Shown: one piece after another, positions 1 to 9,364 of the stretch
Layout of the letters: each line of letters opens with the position of its first letter
Numbering within the stretch: position 1 is the stretch's first letter
NCBI RefSeq assembly: GCF_018139685.1
Contig: NZ_JAGSPN010000003.1
Coordinates: 186,001 to 250,000 of the forward strand
Direction of reading: 5' to 3'
Source of the DNA: Cognatundibacterium luofuense
GTDB taxonomy: Bacteria > Pseudomonadota > Gammaproteobacteria > Burkholderiales > Burkholderiaceae_D
DNA: 64,000 nt
Made by a program: the position numbers and the translations under genes
The notes under the pieces: generated by a model
What the model was told of the DNA's origin: nothing
Seen by the model: the letters and a program-made list of their open reading frames with translations, nothing else
The model's database searches: none

Positions 1-735
1 ACCACCGGTAGAGCCACCAGTCGAACCGCCAGTCGAGCCTCCCGTAGAGCCACCGGAGCCGCTGCAGACACCCTGATCCGTCCACGGCTGGCCGGAACCG
101 GCAGGGCCGCTGAATTGTTGCGGATCATTCGCCTGCGTCCACCAGTTGGCTTTGTAGTTATGGCCATTTTCGCTGGCGAAACTGCCACCGGCGTAAGCCA
201 CGCCGCTGTTCCATGCTGTTGCGCAGCTATTGCCGCTACCGCCCGTATTTCCACCGGTATTTCCACCTGTACTGCCGCCGGAACCGCCGGTACTGCCTCC
301 CGTGCTTCCGCCTGAGCCACCAGTACCACCAGTGCCACTTGTGTCACCGGTTCCGCTGCCGCCGCAAGCGCCCTGATCAGTCCACGGTTGTCCGGTGCCG
401 GTTGCACCATTATTTTTCAGCGGCTCATTACCCTGCGTCCACCAGTTAGCGACATAGTTGCGGCCATTTTCACTGACCAGTTTGCCGCCGGTGTACGCTG
501 TTTTAGCGTCCCACGCCGCCGCGCAGCTGGCAACCGCTGCGGCTGTCGCCGATAACTTGCCGGAAGGTATCAGCTTGCCTGCTGTGGTCTGAACGACAGA
601 CTGACCGCTCAGTACAACCGGCAGCGCAGAGCCGGATAAAGATTGCGCAGATTTCGGTGCAGAGTCTGTTCCGCCGCAGGCTGTTAACAATAAGCCCACG
701 GTCAGCGGAGCCAGTAAATGCAGATGGTGTTTCAT
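1..735 (-). CDS. Chitin-binding (CBM5/12-type) secreted lipoprotein, N-terminal part, cut by window start
   Basis: The reading frame is open from an ATG at 735 to base 1, so only 245 N-terminal residues are visible. A lipoprotein signal peptide ends in the lipobox LLTAC (Cys20). Two copies of a carbohydrate-binding module follow, at about residues 71-125 and 170-228. Each has the ANWWTQ or KANWWTQ motif and a GQPWTDQG ending, as in CBM5/12 chitin-binding domains of chitinases. They are joined and followed by Gly/Ser/Thr-rich linkers. A good ribosome site (AAAGGAA) precedes the ATG. By analogy the missing C-terminal part should be a catalytic domain, for example GH18 chitinase or a protease, but it is outside the window, so the activity is not known. 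Confidence 0.8.
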   Translation of the reverse strand, partial: MKHHLHLLAPLTVGLLLTACGGTDSAPKSAQSLSGSALPVVLSGQSVVQTTAGKLIPSGKLSATAAAVASCAAAWDAKTAYTGGKLVSENGRNYVANWWTQGNEPLKNNGATGTGQPWTDQGACGGSGTGDTSGTGGTGGSGGSTGGSTGGSGGSTGGNTGGNTGGSGNSCATAWNSGVAYAGGSFASENGHNYKANWWTQANDPQQFSGPAGSGQPWTDQGVCSGSGGSTGGSTGGSTGGSTGG

Positions 736-1303
736 GATATTCCTTTCTTTATGGAAACAGATACCAATGTAATACCATCAAATTTACTTCATCTTTTATA
801 CTGGCTATTGAAAATCAAGTGTTGATTAGTAATTTCAATTTAATGCAAAAATATGTAGAAAATAGCAAGTCATACTTACAAATCGATTACATTTTCTCTG
901 ATGGGGGATAGGTTGTTGTGGCTTGAAGTGGTATTTATCTGTGCCGGGTACGGCGGTATTTCCGGCGGCAGCATCAGAAAAGTTCGGTAGCATAACTGGA
1001 CTATGCTGCTTCTTTTTCTATGCAAAAAAAGAAACAATCAGTTTCTTCAGAAATGATGGAATCCATAACATCTTGTTGCAAAAAATATTGTTTTTGACGG
1101 CGTGGCGGAAATGCCGCATTGCAGGCGCTGATTTCCGGGAAAACGGAATAGGGAGCTTGAAGAGTACGGGTTTGCCGGAAGCAGGTGAAACGGAAATGCA
1201 GTACAGAGGGCCGGTAAGTACTGTGCCGGTACGGCACAAATAATTCAGGCGGCAAGGGCATACGCCGGTTTGCCGCCTGAAAAAATGAAGAGGTTTCTGA
1301 TGC
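736..1303. other. Gene-free stretch
   Basis: About 570 bases between the chitin-binding lipoprotein and the thioredoxin gene. Open frames here (for example 923-1243) have no family resemblance or ribosome site and overlap on both strands, so I call no gene. It holds an AT-rich segment at about 770-900, which is the likely promoter region of the lipoprotein gene. A short hairpin with a T-rich tail lies at 988-1016, and a long hairpin lies at 1244-1281. Confidence 0.5.
1244..1281 (-). terminator. Hairpin downstream of the TlpA-like gene
   Basis: A 12-bp perfect stem (TTCAGGCGGCAA with its complement) and a 14-base loop lie 23 bases past the stop of the minus-strand thioredoxin gene. The tail on the minus strand is only moderately T-rich (ATTATTTG), so the termination call is tentative. 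Confidence 0.5.
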
Positions 1304-1870
1304 TTACTGTCTGCTGCGCATTTTCAGTCGCAGCCACTTTTCTATTCCTTCCAGCGTGGCATTACCATCTTCGCCGCCCAGCTTATTCGCGTAAACCGTG
1401 GTGACCAGTTTGCCGTTTGCATCCAGCAGTGCAAACGACGGAAAAGATTTCACGCCAATCCGATTGAACAATAACTGATCAGCACCCGCGGCCACAGGCC
1501 ATTTCAACGCATGTTGCTGCAAATATTGCTTCGCTTCTTCGGCTTTGTCCGGTGTGATGGCAAGAACGTAAATATCTTTATTCCTTGCCTGAATCTGATT
1601 CAGTACCGGCACTTCACGGATGCATGGCGCACAGTGTTCTGAATAAAAGTTAATCAGCACATATTTTCCCTGAAACGCTTTTTCAGACATGGCATTACCG
1701 GATAAATCGTTCAGCTGCTTCAGCGGGAATTTGTCGCCAGCCGCAAGGCTCAGGTTCGGTAATTGCAGGTATTCGCTTTCGGCTGCCTGAGTCAAAGGGG
1801 AAATCGTTAAAGCCGCGAGTGCGATAAATGCTGCGCCTGTTTTTTGTTTGAAGCTAAACAAGGATGCCAT
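1304..1870 (-). CDS. TlpA-like thiol:disulfide oxidoreductase
   Basis: A periplasmic thioredoxin-fold protein of 188 residues from the chosen ATG at 1870. It has a signal peptide (about residues 1-30, ending TQAA) and then an AhpC/TSA-type redoxin domain. The active-site CAPC is at residues 80-83, after the typical VLINFYSEH strand, and a cis-Pro motif (SFPSF) lies near residue 140. The frame is open upstream to 1939, but only from a TTG without a ribosome site, and the signal peptide fits the internal ATG. Proteins of this type reduce or oxidise cysteines of exported proteins, often during cytochrome c maturation. There is no cytochrome gene beside it, so the partner is unknown. Confidence 0.82.
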   Translation of the reverse strand: MASLFSFKQKTGAAFIALAALTISPLTQAAESEYLQLPNLSLAAGDKFPLKQLNDLSGNAMSEKAFQGKYVLINFYSEHCAPCIREVPVLNQIQARNKDIYVLAITPDKAEEAKQYLQQHALKWPVAAGADQLLFNRIGVKSFPSFALLDANGKLVTTVYANKLGGEDGNATLEGIEKWLRLKMRSRQ

Positions 1871-1980
1871 CTGAGTTTTTCCGATCATCAATAGAAATTG
1901 CTGAACGGAAATTGTAATTTTAAATAGATGCTGTAGCAATGAAAATAGTATGTTTCATTGCACAGCATCTTTACCTGCGC

Positions 1981-3600
1981 TCAGTGCGCAATACTCAGCC
2001 TGATTGCCTGTGGTGGCCTTCCACTGCTGACAGTGTTGCTATTGGCAATTAACTTGAATGCACTGACTTCCTGCATCAGATTCGCAGCTTGTTCCTGCAT
2101 GCTGGCGGCAGCTGCCGCCGCTTCTTCGACGAGTGCAGCATTTTGTTGTGTGACTTCATCCATTTGCGAAATGGCATGATTCACTTCTTCGATACCGGTA
2201 CTTTGTTCCTGGCTGGCGGCGGCGATCTCATTCATGATTTCCAGCACCTGCTTAACCGAAGAGACGATGTCATTCATGGTGACACCAGCCTGATCGACCA
2301 GAACACTGCCGGTATTGACGTTGCTGACGGAGTCTTCAATCAGCGCTTTGATTTCTTTGGCGGCAGATGCAGACCGGTGTGCAAGGCTTCGGACTTCGGA
2401 AGCAACGACGGCAAAGCCACGTCCCTGTTCTCCGGCGCGCGCCGCTTCAACTGCTGCATTCAGAGCAAGGATATTTGTCTGAAACGCGATACTGTCGATG
2501 ACGCTGATGATATCGACAATTTTTCCGGAGCTTTCTTTAATCTTGCCCATGGTGGCGACGACATTTTGCACTACCTGACCACCATTCAGCGCGATATTCG
2601 ACGCTGATTCTGCCAGCTGATTCGCTTGCCGTGCATTGTCTGCATTTTGTTTGACGGTGGCAGTCAGTTGTTCCATTGCAGACGCGGTTTCTTCCAATGA
2701 GCCTGCCTGCTCCTCTGTGCGTGAAGAGAGATCAAGATTGCCAGTGGCTATTTCTTCGGATGCAGCAGTGATCAGCTCTGTACTGGTGCGCACCTGAGCA
2801 ATCGTCGCTGCGAGACCATTATTCATTTGATTCAGCGCCTGCAGTAACTGACCCGGTTCATCAGTAAACTCAGTTGAGATTTCACTTCGGAAGTCGCCGG
2901 ATGCCACAATATTGGCAACCTTCACCGCTTCAGACAGTGGTTGAATAATACTGCGGGTGATCAGTACCGCACCTGTAATGCCAAGTCCCAGTGAGCCTGC
3001 AAGAATAATCATTAACAGTACTGTCGCCGTACTGATCTGATTTTTGGATTCTGTTTCCAGGCTTTCTGCCTGTGCATTCGCAATACGGACTAACTGATTA
3101 ATTTGTGCCAGATGCGTGTCATAGCTGGCCTTCATTTTCTGCATCGCTGCAGACATTGCTTCCTTATCCTGCTTTTGTGCCGCCGGGATAAATTCGCTGA
3201 AGGCAGTTGTATAAAAGGCTTGTGCCGGCGCATATGATTTATCCAGTAAGCCGTCTGCAATGTTTTTCTCCAAATTTTGTTTCGACCAGAATTCATGCTG
3301 GCTGTCGTAATCTTTTTTCAGGTCTTTCAGGCGGGTAATCAGCTTTTCCTGTTCACCGGCGTTTTCAGCTGCCATGATTTGAAACACGACCAGATACGAT
3401 TCGAGAATGTATTCCGGTGGCGGCAGGATATCCGCAACCAGGTCTTTGCTTTGTGTGATTTTCTGGTAGACGGGGCCAGAGACTTTTAATTCGTTTAAGG
3501 TCTTAAATGACCAGATGCCGTAAATCAGAAAGCCTGCTGAAAACAGAACGATCAGTACGGCAAGCCGTTTTGACAAAGACAAGAGGCGAAGCGAAAGCAT
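1981..3600 (-). CDS. Methyl-accepting chemotaxis protein
   Basis: A transmembrane chemoreceptor of 539 residues from ATG 3600, which has AGGA at suitable spacing; the ATG at 3609 sits directly on the ribosome site. Order: membrane segment about residues 10-30, periplasmic helical sensor about 30-190, second membrane segment about 192-215, HAMP linker, then the cytoplasmic coiled coil with the highly conserved hairpin tip ([20 protein letters not shown]). It relays ligand binding to CheA/CheW. No che genes are nearby and the ligand cannot be read from sequence. The C-terminus has no obvious CheR-binding pentapeptide. Confidence 0.93.
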   Translation of the reverse strand: MLSLRLLSLSKRLAVLIVLFSAGFLIYGIWSFKTLNELKVSGPVYQKITQSKDLVADILPPPEYILESYLVVFQIMAAENAGEQEKLITRLKDLKKDYDSQHEFWSKQNLEKNIADGLLDKSYAPAQAFYTTAFSEFIPAAQKQDKEAMSAAMQKMKASYDTHLAQINQLVRIANAQAESLETESKNQISTATVLLMIILAGSLGLGITGAVLITRSIIQPLSEAVKVANIVASGDFRSEISTEFTDEPGQLLQALNQMNNGLAATIAQVRTSTELITAASEEIATGNLDLSSRTEEQAGSLEETASAMEQLTATVKQNADNARQANQLAESASNIALNGGQVVQNVVATMGKIKESSGKIVDIISVIDSIAFQTNILALNAAVEAARAGEQGRGFAVVASEVRSLAHRSASAAKEIKALIEDSVSNVNTGSVLVDQAGVTMNDIVSSVKQVLEIMNEIAAASQEQSTGIEEVNHAISQMDEVTQQNAALVEEAAAAAASMQEQAANLMQEVSAFKLIANSNTVSSGRPPQAIRLSIAH

Positions 3601-4057
3601 GTTACCCATCCTTTCATCACTATATGAACGTATTCAGCACCAGATTGGTGCAAATAAAGTTGCTTGTGCCGGAAACTGCTGAGTAAGTGCAAATGACAGA
3701 TGCTGCAATCTGAATATAAAGCTGGTCTGCACAGGGAGATTCACTGCATTACCTGAGTATTGTTCTAACACCGACTTTTTTCCAGAAGAAAATGCTGCGT
3801 ATTTTCAATAAGTTACATTTAATTTCCGTTTGGCAATGGAAAACGAAATGCATGCAACAGCTTTCGGCTGATCCCGACGCAGAATTCCACTCCATGATCT
3901 TGTGAATTTTTCTTCACAACCCGGAATGAACATCGCCGAAAGATGTACAGACTGGCAAGCCGGCGGCATTGTTTGCTCGGCAACGCGGGGCGCATGATGG
4001 CATCACGTTGCAGCGAACACTGCAACCCGTCAGACAAATTACTTAACGGAGATGATC
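3601..4057. other. Gene-free stretch between the divergent chemoreceptor and SPFH genes
   Basis: About 450 bases with promoters for both directions expected. I see no credible gene. A weak sigma-54-like sequence on the + strand (TGGCAAGCCGGCGGCA, 3953-3968) keeps the GG/GC spacing but lacks the TT before GC. I do not call it a promoter. Confidence 0.4.
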
Positions 4058-5377
4058 ATGTGGAATGGCTTAAAAAAAATCACAGCAGCGATTCGTAACA
4101 GCCTCGGCTGGGGCGCAAAAAAAGGTTTGCAGGGTGCAAGCAGTGCGAGCCATCTGGCGGTGAAAAGCGTGCGTCAGTTGAATACCCGCATGATCATGGT
4201 GGTGGCTGGTGTCAGTCTGAGCGTGTATGGCGTCTACACCCATACACCGGTACACAGCGTCGCCCGTGGTGAAGCGGTGTTACGCAGCAATCAATGGACC
4301 GGCAGTATTGATGTGATTCGTGAAGGCAGCTTTATTGCCGTGCCGGGCTTCCATCAGATTCAGCAAGTGTCGCTGCGTGATCAGTTATACCGTCCGGAAC
4401 ACAGCGACAGCGCACAGGGAGGCTCGCCATTTCAGTCGGTGGAAGGCTTGTCGCTTGGCGTGGAACTGGCTGTACGTTATGCGCTGGATAACGGCAAGCT
4501 GCCGCAGTTCTCCGGTATGGATCAGCATCAGATCGATAGTCAGATCGTCGAACCTGTGGTTCAAGCCGTGATTTACAAAGCCTTTTCCCGTTATACCGTC
4601 AAAGAAATTTTCTCCAGCAAACGGGCGGAAATTCAGCAACTGATTGAAGCGGAACTGCGTCCGCGTCTGGCGGCAGACGGCATCACGCTGCGCAACGTGA
4701 TGCTGGGCAAAGTGGATTTGCCAGCCGACTATAAAAAAGGTATGGAACGCTTACTGGCAGAAGAACTGGCTTCAGAAAAAATGCGCTACACGCTGGAACT
4801 GAAAGAAAAAGAAGTGCAGCAAACCGCGCTGGAATCGGAAGCCTTAAAAGTGCGCCGTGAAAAAGAAGCCGAAGCGGCGGCGAAAGAGCAAGTCATTGCC
4901 GCCAGAGCGCAGGAAGAAGCGATGAAGCATGTACTGCCATTCAAACAAAAGCAAATTGAACAGCGTCAGTTTGAAGCGGAAGCTGAGAAAGTGGCACGGA
5001 TTAAATCGTCTGAAGGTGCGGCGCAGGCAAGGGTGATCGAGGCCGTGGGTGAAGCGGATTCGCGCCGTAAGCTGGCCGATGCTGAAGCCTATCGTCAGGA
5101 TCTGATTGGTAAAGTTACCAGCACACAAATGGAAAGAGAAGGGCAGTTACTGAGTAAACATCCGTTGCTGATTCAGAAAACCATGGCAGATAAATTGTCG
5201 GATAAAGTGTCGGTCATCATTGCGCCGCCTCCTGCCGACGGTGGTTTCATCGGTGCCAGTCTGCTCGGTCAGAAAAACAGCGCAAATGCTAACCAGAATA
5301 CAAATCCGGTCATGAACCGGGTCAGCGACACAATGCAGCAACCGGCAAATCTGAATACACAAAATCAGGAGAATTGA
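4058..5377 (+). CDS. SPFH/prohibitin-family membrane protein
   Basis: A 439-residue protein with one N-terminal membrane segment (about residues 45-62, MIMVVAGVSLSVYGVY). A band-7/SPFH domain (about 65-260) follows, then a long Glu/Ala/Arg/Lys-rich coiled coil (about 230-370) and a polar Asn/Gln-rich tail. The layout is that of prohibitin/HflK-like scaffolds that oligomerise at the membrane and organise proteases or lipid domains. The start at 4058 is chosen because ACGGAG lies six bases upstream; the ATG at 4052 is too close. The next gene begins two bases after its stop, so they form an operon. Confidence 0.82.
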   Translation: MWNGLKKITAAIRNSLGWGAKKGLQGASSASHLAVKSVRQLNTRMIMVVAGVSLSVYGVYTHTPVHSVARGEAVLRSNQWTGSIDVIREGSFIAVPGFHQIQQVSLRDQLYRPEHSDSAQGGSPFQSVEGLSLGVELAVRYALDNGKLPQFSGMDQHQIDSQIVEPVVQAVIYKAFSRYTVKEIFSSKRAEIQQLIEAELRPRLAADGITLRNVMLGKVDLPADYKKGMERLLAEELASEKMRYTLELKEKEVQQTALESEALKVRREKEAEAAAKEQVIAARAQEEAMKHVLPFKQKQIEQRQFEAEAEKVARIKSSEGAAQARVIEAVGEADSRRKLADAEAYRQDLIGKVTSTQMEREGQLLSKHPLLIQKTMADKLSDKVSVIIAPPPADGGFIGASLLGQKNSANANQNTNPVMNRVSDTMQQPANLNTQNQEN

Positions 5378-5379
5378 TC

Positions 5380-6822
5380 ATGTTGTTCAGTCTTGTTGCT
5401 GCCAGCAGCTTTGCTTTAGTGATACAGGATGCAGCGGCCTTAAGAGCCGCACCGCGTGACAGCGCCTTGCAGCAAAGCGCTTTATATCAGGGTGATATGG
5501 TGGAAATTCGCGGCAGCAAGCTGGATTACCTGCAAGTGTACGACTACCGCCGTGAACGCGGCGGTTATATCCGCGCCCAGCAACTGCGCCCGCTGGAGCT
5601 GAATCCGGCGCAGGCTGCCGATAACCGTATGGTGTGGCGTTATCTGCGCGATGTGCCGGGGGCAGAAAGTCTGGGCATCGCTTATACCGCGGCTTATCTG
5701 AAAGCGGCAGCACCAACCGACATCGACGCTGAAGCATTTGATGCGCTGGGAACTTTTGCCGACCGGCTTGCGAAGAGGGCGAATAATAAACCTGCCGGAA
5801 AAAGTGCAGAGCTGGCGCTGGCGGGACATTTAGAATCCGCAGCATATTACGGTGTGCAAATCAAACGTTACGAGCGCGACGGAAAAGCCTGGTTTTGCTA
5901 TGACGGCGAAGCTTACCGCCGTGTACTGGCGATGCGTGCTACAGCAGAGCAGCAAGCGAAAGCAGCGCTGGCGCTGACCCGCAGCGATTGCATCAATCCG
6001 TCGGCGCTGGAAACCGACAGACAAGCGCACGATGTATGGCGTGCCGAGGTGCTGGATAAAGTCGATCAGAAAGAATTGCCGGATCTGCTGAAACAGCGTC
6101 TGCGCTTGCGTAAAGCCGGTATCTGGTCAGCGATTGCGTTTCAGCAGGCGCGCAAAGGCCAGCCATATCAGGCAGCGGGTAGTCGCGCTTTGCAGGAATT
6201 CAGCGGCTTAAAAGCCTCTGAACTCAGTGATGAAGATCAGCCCGTGTACACCGAAGCGGCATTGCGGGTTGCGGCCAGCCGCTGGGCCAGTCTGCCGGAA
6301 AAGCTGCCACAAACCGCTGCAGTATCCGGCTTGCATCTGAATACCCAGAATGGTGCAGCCGGCGAAACCTGCCTGACGCTGACAGATGGGGCTGCGCCTG
6401 CCAAAGCCGGACAAAACAATGTGCTGGCGCGCCGCTGCACTTACGGTATGGCGTGGATGGCATCGCAGCGTGTACATCCGCAGAATCAGGCGCTGGTCGT
6501 GGCGGTGCAAACGCTGGAAGGCTGGCGTGAATTGTGGCTGTGGCACAAAGTTGACCAGCAATGGGTAGTGGATGTGATTCCGCCTGCAAACAGCGATCCT
6601 GATCTGGCATATGTCGACTTCGCCGGATGGATACCCGGCAGCAACGATAAATTGCTGCTGGCACGCGAAGCGCGCATCGATGGCCGCTATCAGCGCAGCT
6701 ACGAAGTCTTCAACCGCCAGAACCTGCAAACCGAAACCAGCAGCGAACGCCTGCGCAATGTGGCGCTGTTCAGCAAATGGCAGGATGCGCAGTGGCAGGG
6801 CATCAGCCTGATGCAGCGCTGA
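5380..6822 (+). CDS. Exported protein with SH3-like N-terminal domain, function unknown
   Basis: 480 residues from ATG 5380, eight bases after AGGAG and two bases after the SPFH stop. The N-terminus is a short hydrophobic, signal-like stretch. An SH3b-like segment (about residues 20-70: LRAAPRDSAL, GDMVEIRG, GYIRAQQLRPL) follows. The rest (about 75-480) has no family I recognise. It contains scattered Cys residues and a C-terminal part (GWRELWLWHKVDQQWVVDVI) that reads like a beta-propeller or beta-sandwich segment. Tight coupling to the SPFH gene suggests a periplasmic partner of that scaffold; this is inference. Confidence 0.7.
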   Translation: MLFSLVAASSFALVIQDAAALRAAPRDSALQQSALYQGDMVEIRGSKLDYLQVYDYRRERGGYIRAQQLRPLELNPAQAADNRMVWRYLRDVPGAESLGIAYTAAYLKAAAPTDIDAEAFDALGTFADRLAKRANNKPAGKSAELALAGHLESAAYYGVQIKRYERDGKAWFCYDGEAYRRVLAMRATAEQQAKAALALTRSDCINPSALETDRQAHDVWRAEVLDKVDQKELPDLLKQRLRLRKAGIWSAIAFQQARKGQPYQAAGSRALQEFSGLKASELSDEDQPVYTEAALRVAASRWASLPEKLPQTAAVSGLHLNTQNGAAGETCLTLTDGAAPAKAGQNNVLARRCTYGMAWMASQRVHPQNQALVVAVQTLEGWRELWLWHKVDQQWVVDVIPPANSDPDLAYVDFAGWIPGSNDKLLLAREARIDGRYQRSYEVFNRQNLQTETSSERLRNVALFSKWQDAQWQGISLMQR

Positions 6823-6850
6823 AACGGTTTCACTGTTCTATCAAAAAAAC

Positions 6851-6896
6851 ATGCGGAGATTCTGCGACTGTGCAGAACTCCGCATTTTTATTTTTG
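6851..6896 (+). terminator. Rho-independent terminator after the SPFH operon
   Basis: The arms ATGCGGAGATTCTGC (6851-6865) and GCAGAACTCCGCAT (6872-6885) form a stem with one bulge and a six-base loop, followed by TTTTTATTTTT. The right arm is also the first module of the dispersed repeat copy starting at 6869, so the repeat family is being used as half of a terminator here. Confidence 0.8.
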
Positions 6897-6955
6897 CGAC
6901 AGCCAGACTTTCTGCCGACGACCGCCGGATTGCTATGCTGAACTCCGCATTTTGG
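6869..6955 (+). repeat. Dispersed intergenic repeat, copy 1
   Basis: About 87 bases. It has a first module (GCAGAACTCCGCATTT), a spacer with the invariant core GACTTTCTGCCGAC (6906-6919), and a second, similar module (ATGCTGAACTCCGCATTT). Four other copies lie in this window in the same orientation, all between genes. Confidence 0.85.
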
Positions 6956-7116
6956 TTAATCTGAAGCAAAAATACCTGTTTCGGCACGTCCTGTGAGCAG
7001 ATACCTTCACACAGGTGCCGGACAGGCCGGTTTTTGTACTAAGCTGCATCGGGTTCAGGTAACGGGAACTTTGTCTGTGACCATTTCGTAGTTTCATTTT
7101 CAAAAGGAGGCAAACC

Positions 7117-7503
7117 ATGCATCAGCCAGCGGGATTTCAGACCGTCGTGCCTTATGTTTTTGTGAATGGTGCCGCGGAGTTTTTAAGGTTTTTGGCAGAC
7201 GGGCTGGGCGCGCGCGAGGTCTTGCGTCATGCCGAGGGAGACCGTATCGCGCATGCACAGGTGCTGATCGGCGATGCGGTCATGATGGTCAGCGATACCG
7301 CAGCAGATTTTCCGGCAATGCCATCATCGTTTTATCTGTACACCGCGAATGCCGATCAAGCGGTGGCGAAGGCGATTGCTGCAGGCGCGGTGCTGATCAG
7401 TGAAGTGGAAGACAAGCCATATCAGGACCGGCAGGGCGGTGTGCGCGACTGCTGGGGCAACATCTGGTGGATTTCGCAGCGGCTGACCGACGCACCATAC
7501 TGA
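7117..7503 (+). CDS. VOC-fold (glyoxalase/PhnB-like) protein
   Basis: A 128-residue single-domain protein with a strong ribosome site (AAAGGAGG) seven bases before ATG. The opening (TVVPYVFVNGAAEFLRFL) and ending (DRQGGVRDCWGNIWWIS) are those of the PhnB/YdeA-like branch of the vicinal oxygen chelate superfamily. These bind a metal or a small hydrophobic ligand. Substrate specificity cannot be assigned. It stands alone between repeat copy 1 and a convergent gene. Confidence 0.8.
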   Translation: MHQPAGFQTVVPYVFVNGAAEFLRFLADGLGAREVLRHAEGDRIAHAQVLIGDAVMMVSDTAADFPAMPSSFYLYTANADQAVAKAIAAGAVLISEVEDKPYQDRQGGVRDCWGNIWWISQRLTDAPY

Positions 7504-7511
7504 CAGTTGGC

Positions 7512-7533
7512 AGTGGCTCACTTTGCCACTTTT
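7512..7533 (+). terminator. Weak hairpin after the VOC gene
   Basis: AGTGGC / GCCACT stem with a 7-base loop followed by TTTTC, nine bases past the VOC stop and between convergent genes. Confidence 0.4.
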
Positions 7534-7549
7534 CAGAAAAGCGGCAAGT

Positions 7550-8989
7550 TTACGCAGTTTGCATAGCCGCTTTACGTTGTCTCAGTAGTGCCCAGATAAA
7601 TCCGCCAATACACAGTGAGCCCGGCCAGTCGCCGACGTAGCTGAAGATGCCGGGCGACGGCGGATTGAGCGACAAGCTGGTGAACAGACTGCTGCCCGGT
7701 AAAGTGTCGCTGTGGCGATAGGCGAGTTTTCTGCCGTATGCATCGCTGACCGTCAGCCATCCTTCGCGTGCGCTGCGGACGATAGCAAAGCCGTTCTCAA
7801 TACCACGCAGCATGGTGATGTTATACGCCATCGCTGCATCCATGCCGAAATCCCATGCGGGCACCAGCAGCAGCGAGGTTCCCGCTTTAGCATAGGTGCG
7901 CGACAAGTCCGGAAAATGCATGTCTTTACAGATCGCGAGACCGGCAGGAATGTTGATCAGCGATTGTATTGCGATCTGATTGCCACGCTGAAAGTCACGT
8001 TCGCCCGGTGCCAGAAATTGCTTTTGATACTCCCGTTGCAGTTTGCCATCCGGTGCATAGATCCATGCGACATTGCGGGTTTTATCGCTGTCTGTGATCG
8101 CGACACCCGCCAGCAGCCACACCGATAAATGCGCCGCCAGCGCAGAAAGACGTTGTTGTGCTTGTTGCGCACCACTGTTGTCCAGCACTGCAATTTTTTC
8201 AGGCAGTACAATTAACTCCGCGCCCTGAAGGCGTAAGTGCGCGGCATTGACCGCATATTGCTGCCAGATATGCTCCTTATAACTGGCGCTGGCTTGCAAA
8301 CCTATCGCATCGTCAATCGCCGTTAAGCCCAGTTGTATTTTTGGGCCCATGCCCGGCTTGACGGTATCGGCCTGATGCAAGCGCCAGTAACCAAAACCCA
8401 GGCTCAGCGTCATCACAGATATCGTCATGCATACCGCCAGCCGGACTTTTCTGGCTTGCCAGCCGAAGTGCAGCAGCATAGCGAGTGCAGAGGAACATAT
8501 ACCCAGTACAAAACTGATACCCATGCTGCCGCAAAAGCTGGCGATTTGCAGCACGGGCAGGAAATCAGCCTGCGTATAAGAAATACTGCCCCAGTTTCCA
8601 TCCGGCAAAAAGCGCAGCATCAGACTGTCAATCGCGGTGTAACAGACCGGAAAAGCCAGCACCGCCAGTGCTTTGTCTTCTTTCAAGAGCAGCCGGCGCG
8701 CGAAGTAAAACGCACCCAGCCACGGCAGGCTTTGACCAATGACCAGACAAATTGCGATGACAGGATTCGTGACGTTTGCAAAATAAGCATAACTGCCACT
8801 ACAAGCCAACAGAACTGCCAGCGACAGACATAGCAGTGCTTTATGCGGCGTCAGCTTCAGGGCTATTGCCAGCAGTACACCTGGCAGTACCCATGCAAGC
8901 CACCAGACCGGTTCCAGTCCGGTCACCATGCGGAATGACAGACCAAGCGGTACTGCCGCTAATACCGGAGCGAAGCGTGAAATACTCAT
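7550..8989 (-). CDS. Apolipoprotein N-acyltransferase (Lnt)-like membrane protein
   Basis: 479 residues. The N-terminal half has about six hydrophobic segments (residues 1-205). The C-terminal half is a nitrilase-fold domain (about 218-445) with the family triad in place: Glu264 (VLPEK), Lys323 (YQKQFL) and Cys354 (AICKDMHFP). One more hydrophobic segment follows near the end. This is the layout of Lnt, which adds the third acyl chain to lipoproteins. It is a little shorter than the usual ~510 residues and is not beside corC/ybeX, where housekeeping lnt is often found. It may therefore be a paralogue with a different acceptor or donor. Confidence 0.78.
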   Translation of the reverse strand: MSISRFAPVLAAVPLGLSFRMVTGLEPVWWLAWVLPGVLLAIALKLTPHKALLCLSLAVLLACSGSYAYFANVTNPVIAICLVIGQSLPWLGAFYFARRLLLKEDKALAVLAFPVCYTAIDSLMLRFLPDGNWGSISYTQADFLPVLQIASFCGSMGISFVLGICSSALAMLLHFGWQARKVRLAVCMTISVMTLSLGFGYWRLHQADTVKPGMGPKIQLGLTAIDDAIGLQASASYKEHIWQQYAVNAAHLRLQGAELIVLPEKIAVLDNSGAQQAQQRLSALAAHLSVWLLAGVAITDSDKTRNVAWIYAPDGKLQREYQKQFLAPGERDFQRGNQIAIQSLINIPAGLAICKDMHFPDLSRTYAKAGTSLLLVPAWDFGMDAAMAYNITMLRGIENGFAIVRSAREGWLTVSDAYGRKLAYRHSDTLPGSSLFTSLSLNPPSPGIFSYVGDWPGSLCIGGFIWALLRQRKAAMQTA

Positions 8990-9364
8990 GTGCAGGATGC
9001 ATGGAAGACTGATCCAGCAGCATAACTGATGCTGTTTGCCGGGGAGTACTTTTGAGTTTCGCCATACCTTAAAATTGATTTAAGTGTTGCGTATTATGCA
9101 AATATCCGCATTGGACGAAAACGGAGAGCCGGACTTTCTGCCGACGACCGCCAGATTGCTGTGCTGGACTCCGCATTTGGAGCCTTCAGAGTGGGTTTGA
9201 GGCTGTTTTGATCTATTTTTCGCGGCTTTTTGGAACTTTACCGTGATATTCAGCCAATACCTGGTATGCGATAGGCGGTTCACTCTGACCGCCAAAACGC
9301 CTTCGTCCCGGCCATGCTGTTGATGGTCGGGATGAAAGAAGCTGAAGCAGGTTGTTGCGAAAGA
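8990..9364. other. Gene-free stretch holding repeat copy 2 and a hairpin
   Basis: About 375 bases between two minus-strand genes. It contains the dispersed repeat (9095-9180). It also contains a 10-bp hairpin with one mismatch (TCCCGGCCAT 9306-9315 with ATGGTCGGGA 9323-9332). That hairpin lacks a T tail, so it is not a clear terminator of the reductase gene ending at 9365. No coding frame here is credible. Confidence 0.5.
9095..9180 (+). repeat. Dispersed intergenic repeat, copy 2
   Basis: Same family as 6869-6955. The first module is degenerate (ATGCAAATATCCGCATT), the core GACTTTCTGCCGAC is at 9132-9145, and the second module is GTGCTGGACTCCGCATTT. Confidence 0.85.

Noticed and set aside
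923-1243. 106-residue open frame on the + strand, with overlapping minus-strand frames
   Set aside because: No ribosome site, low-complexity composition, conflicting frames on both strands and no family resemblance.
2089-2607. 172-residue + strand frame
   Set aside because: Antisense to the conserved signalling domain of the chemoreceptor.
3953-3968. Sigma-54-like sequence before the SPFH gene
   Set aside because: Keeps GG and GC spacing, but the -12 element lacks the TT and there is no enhancer-like site; below the standard set by the nrtA promoter.
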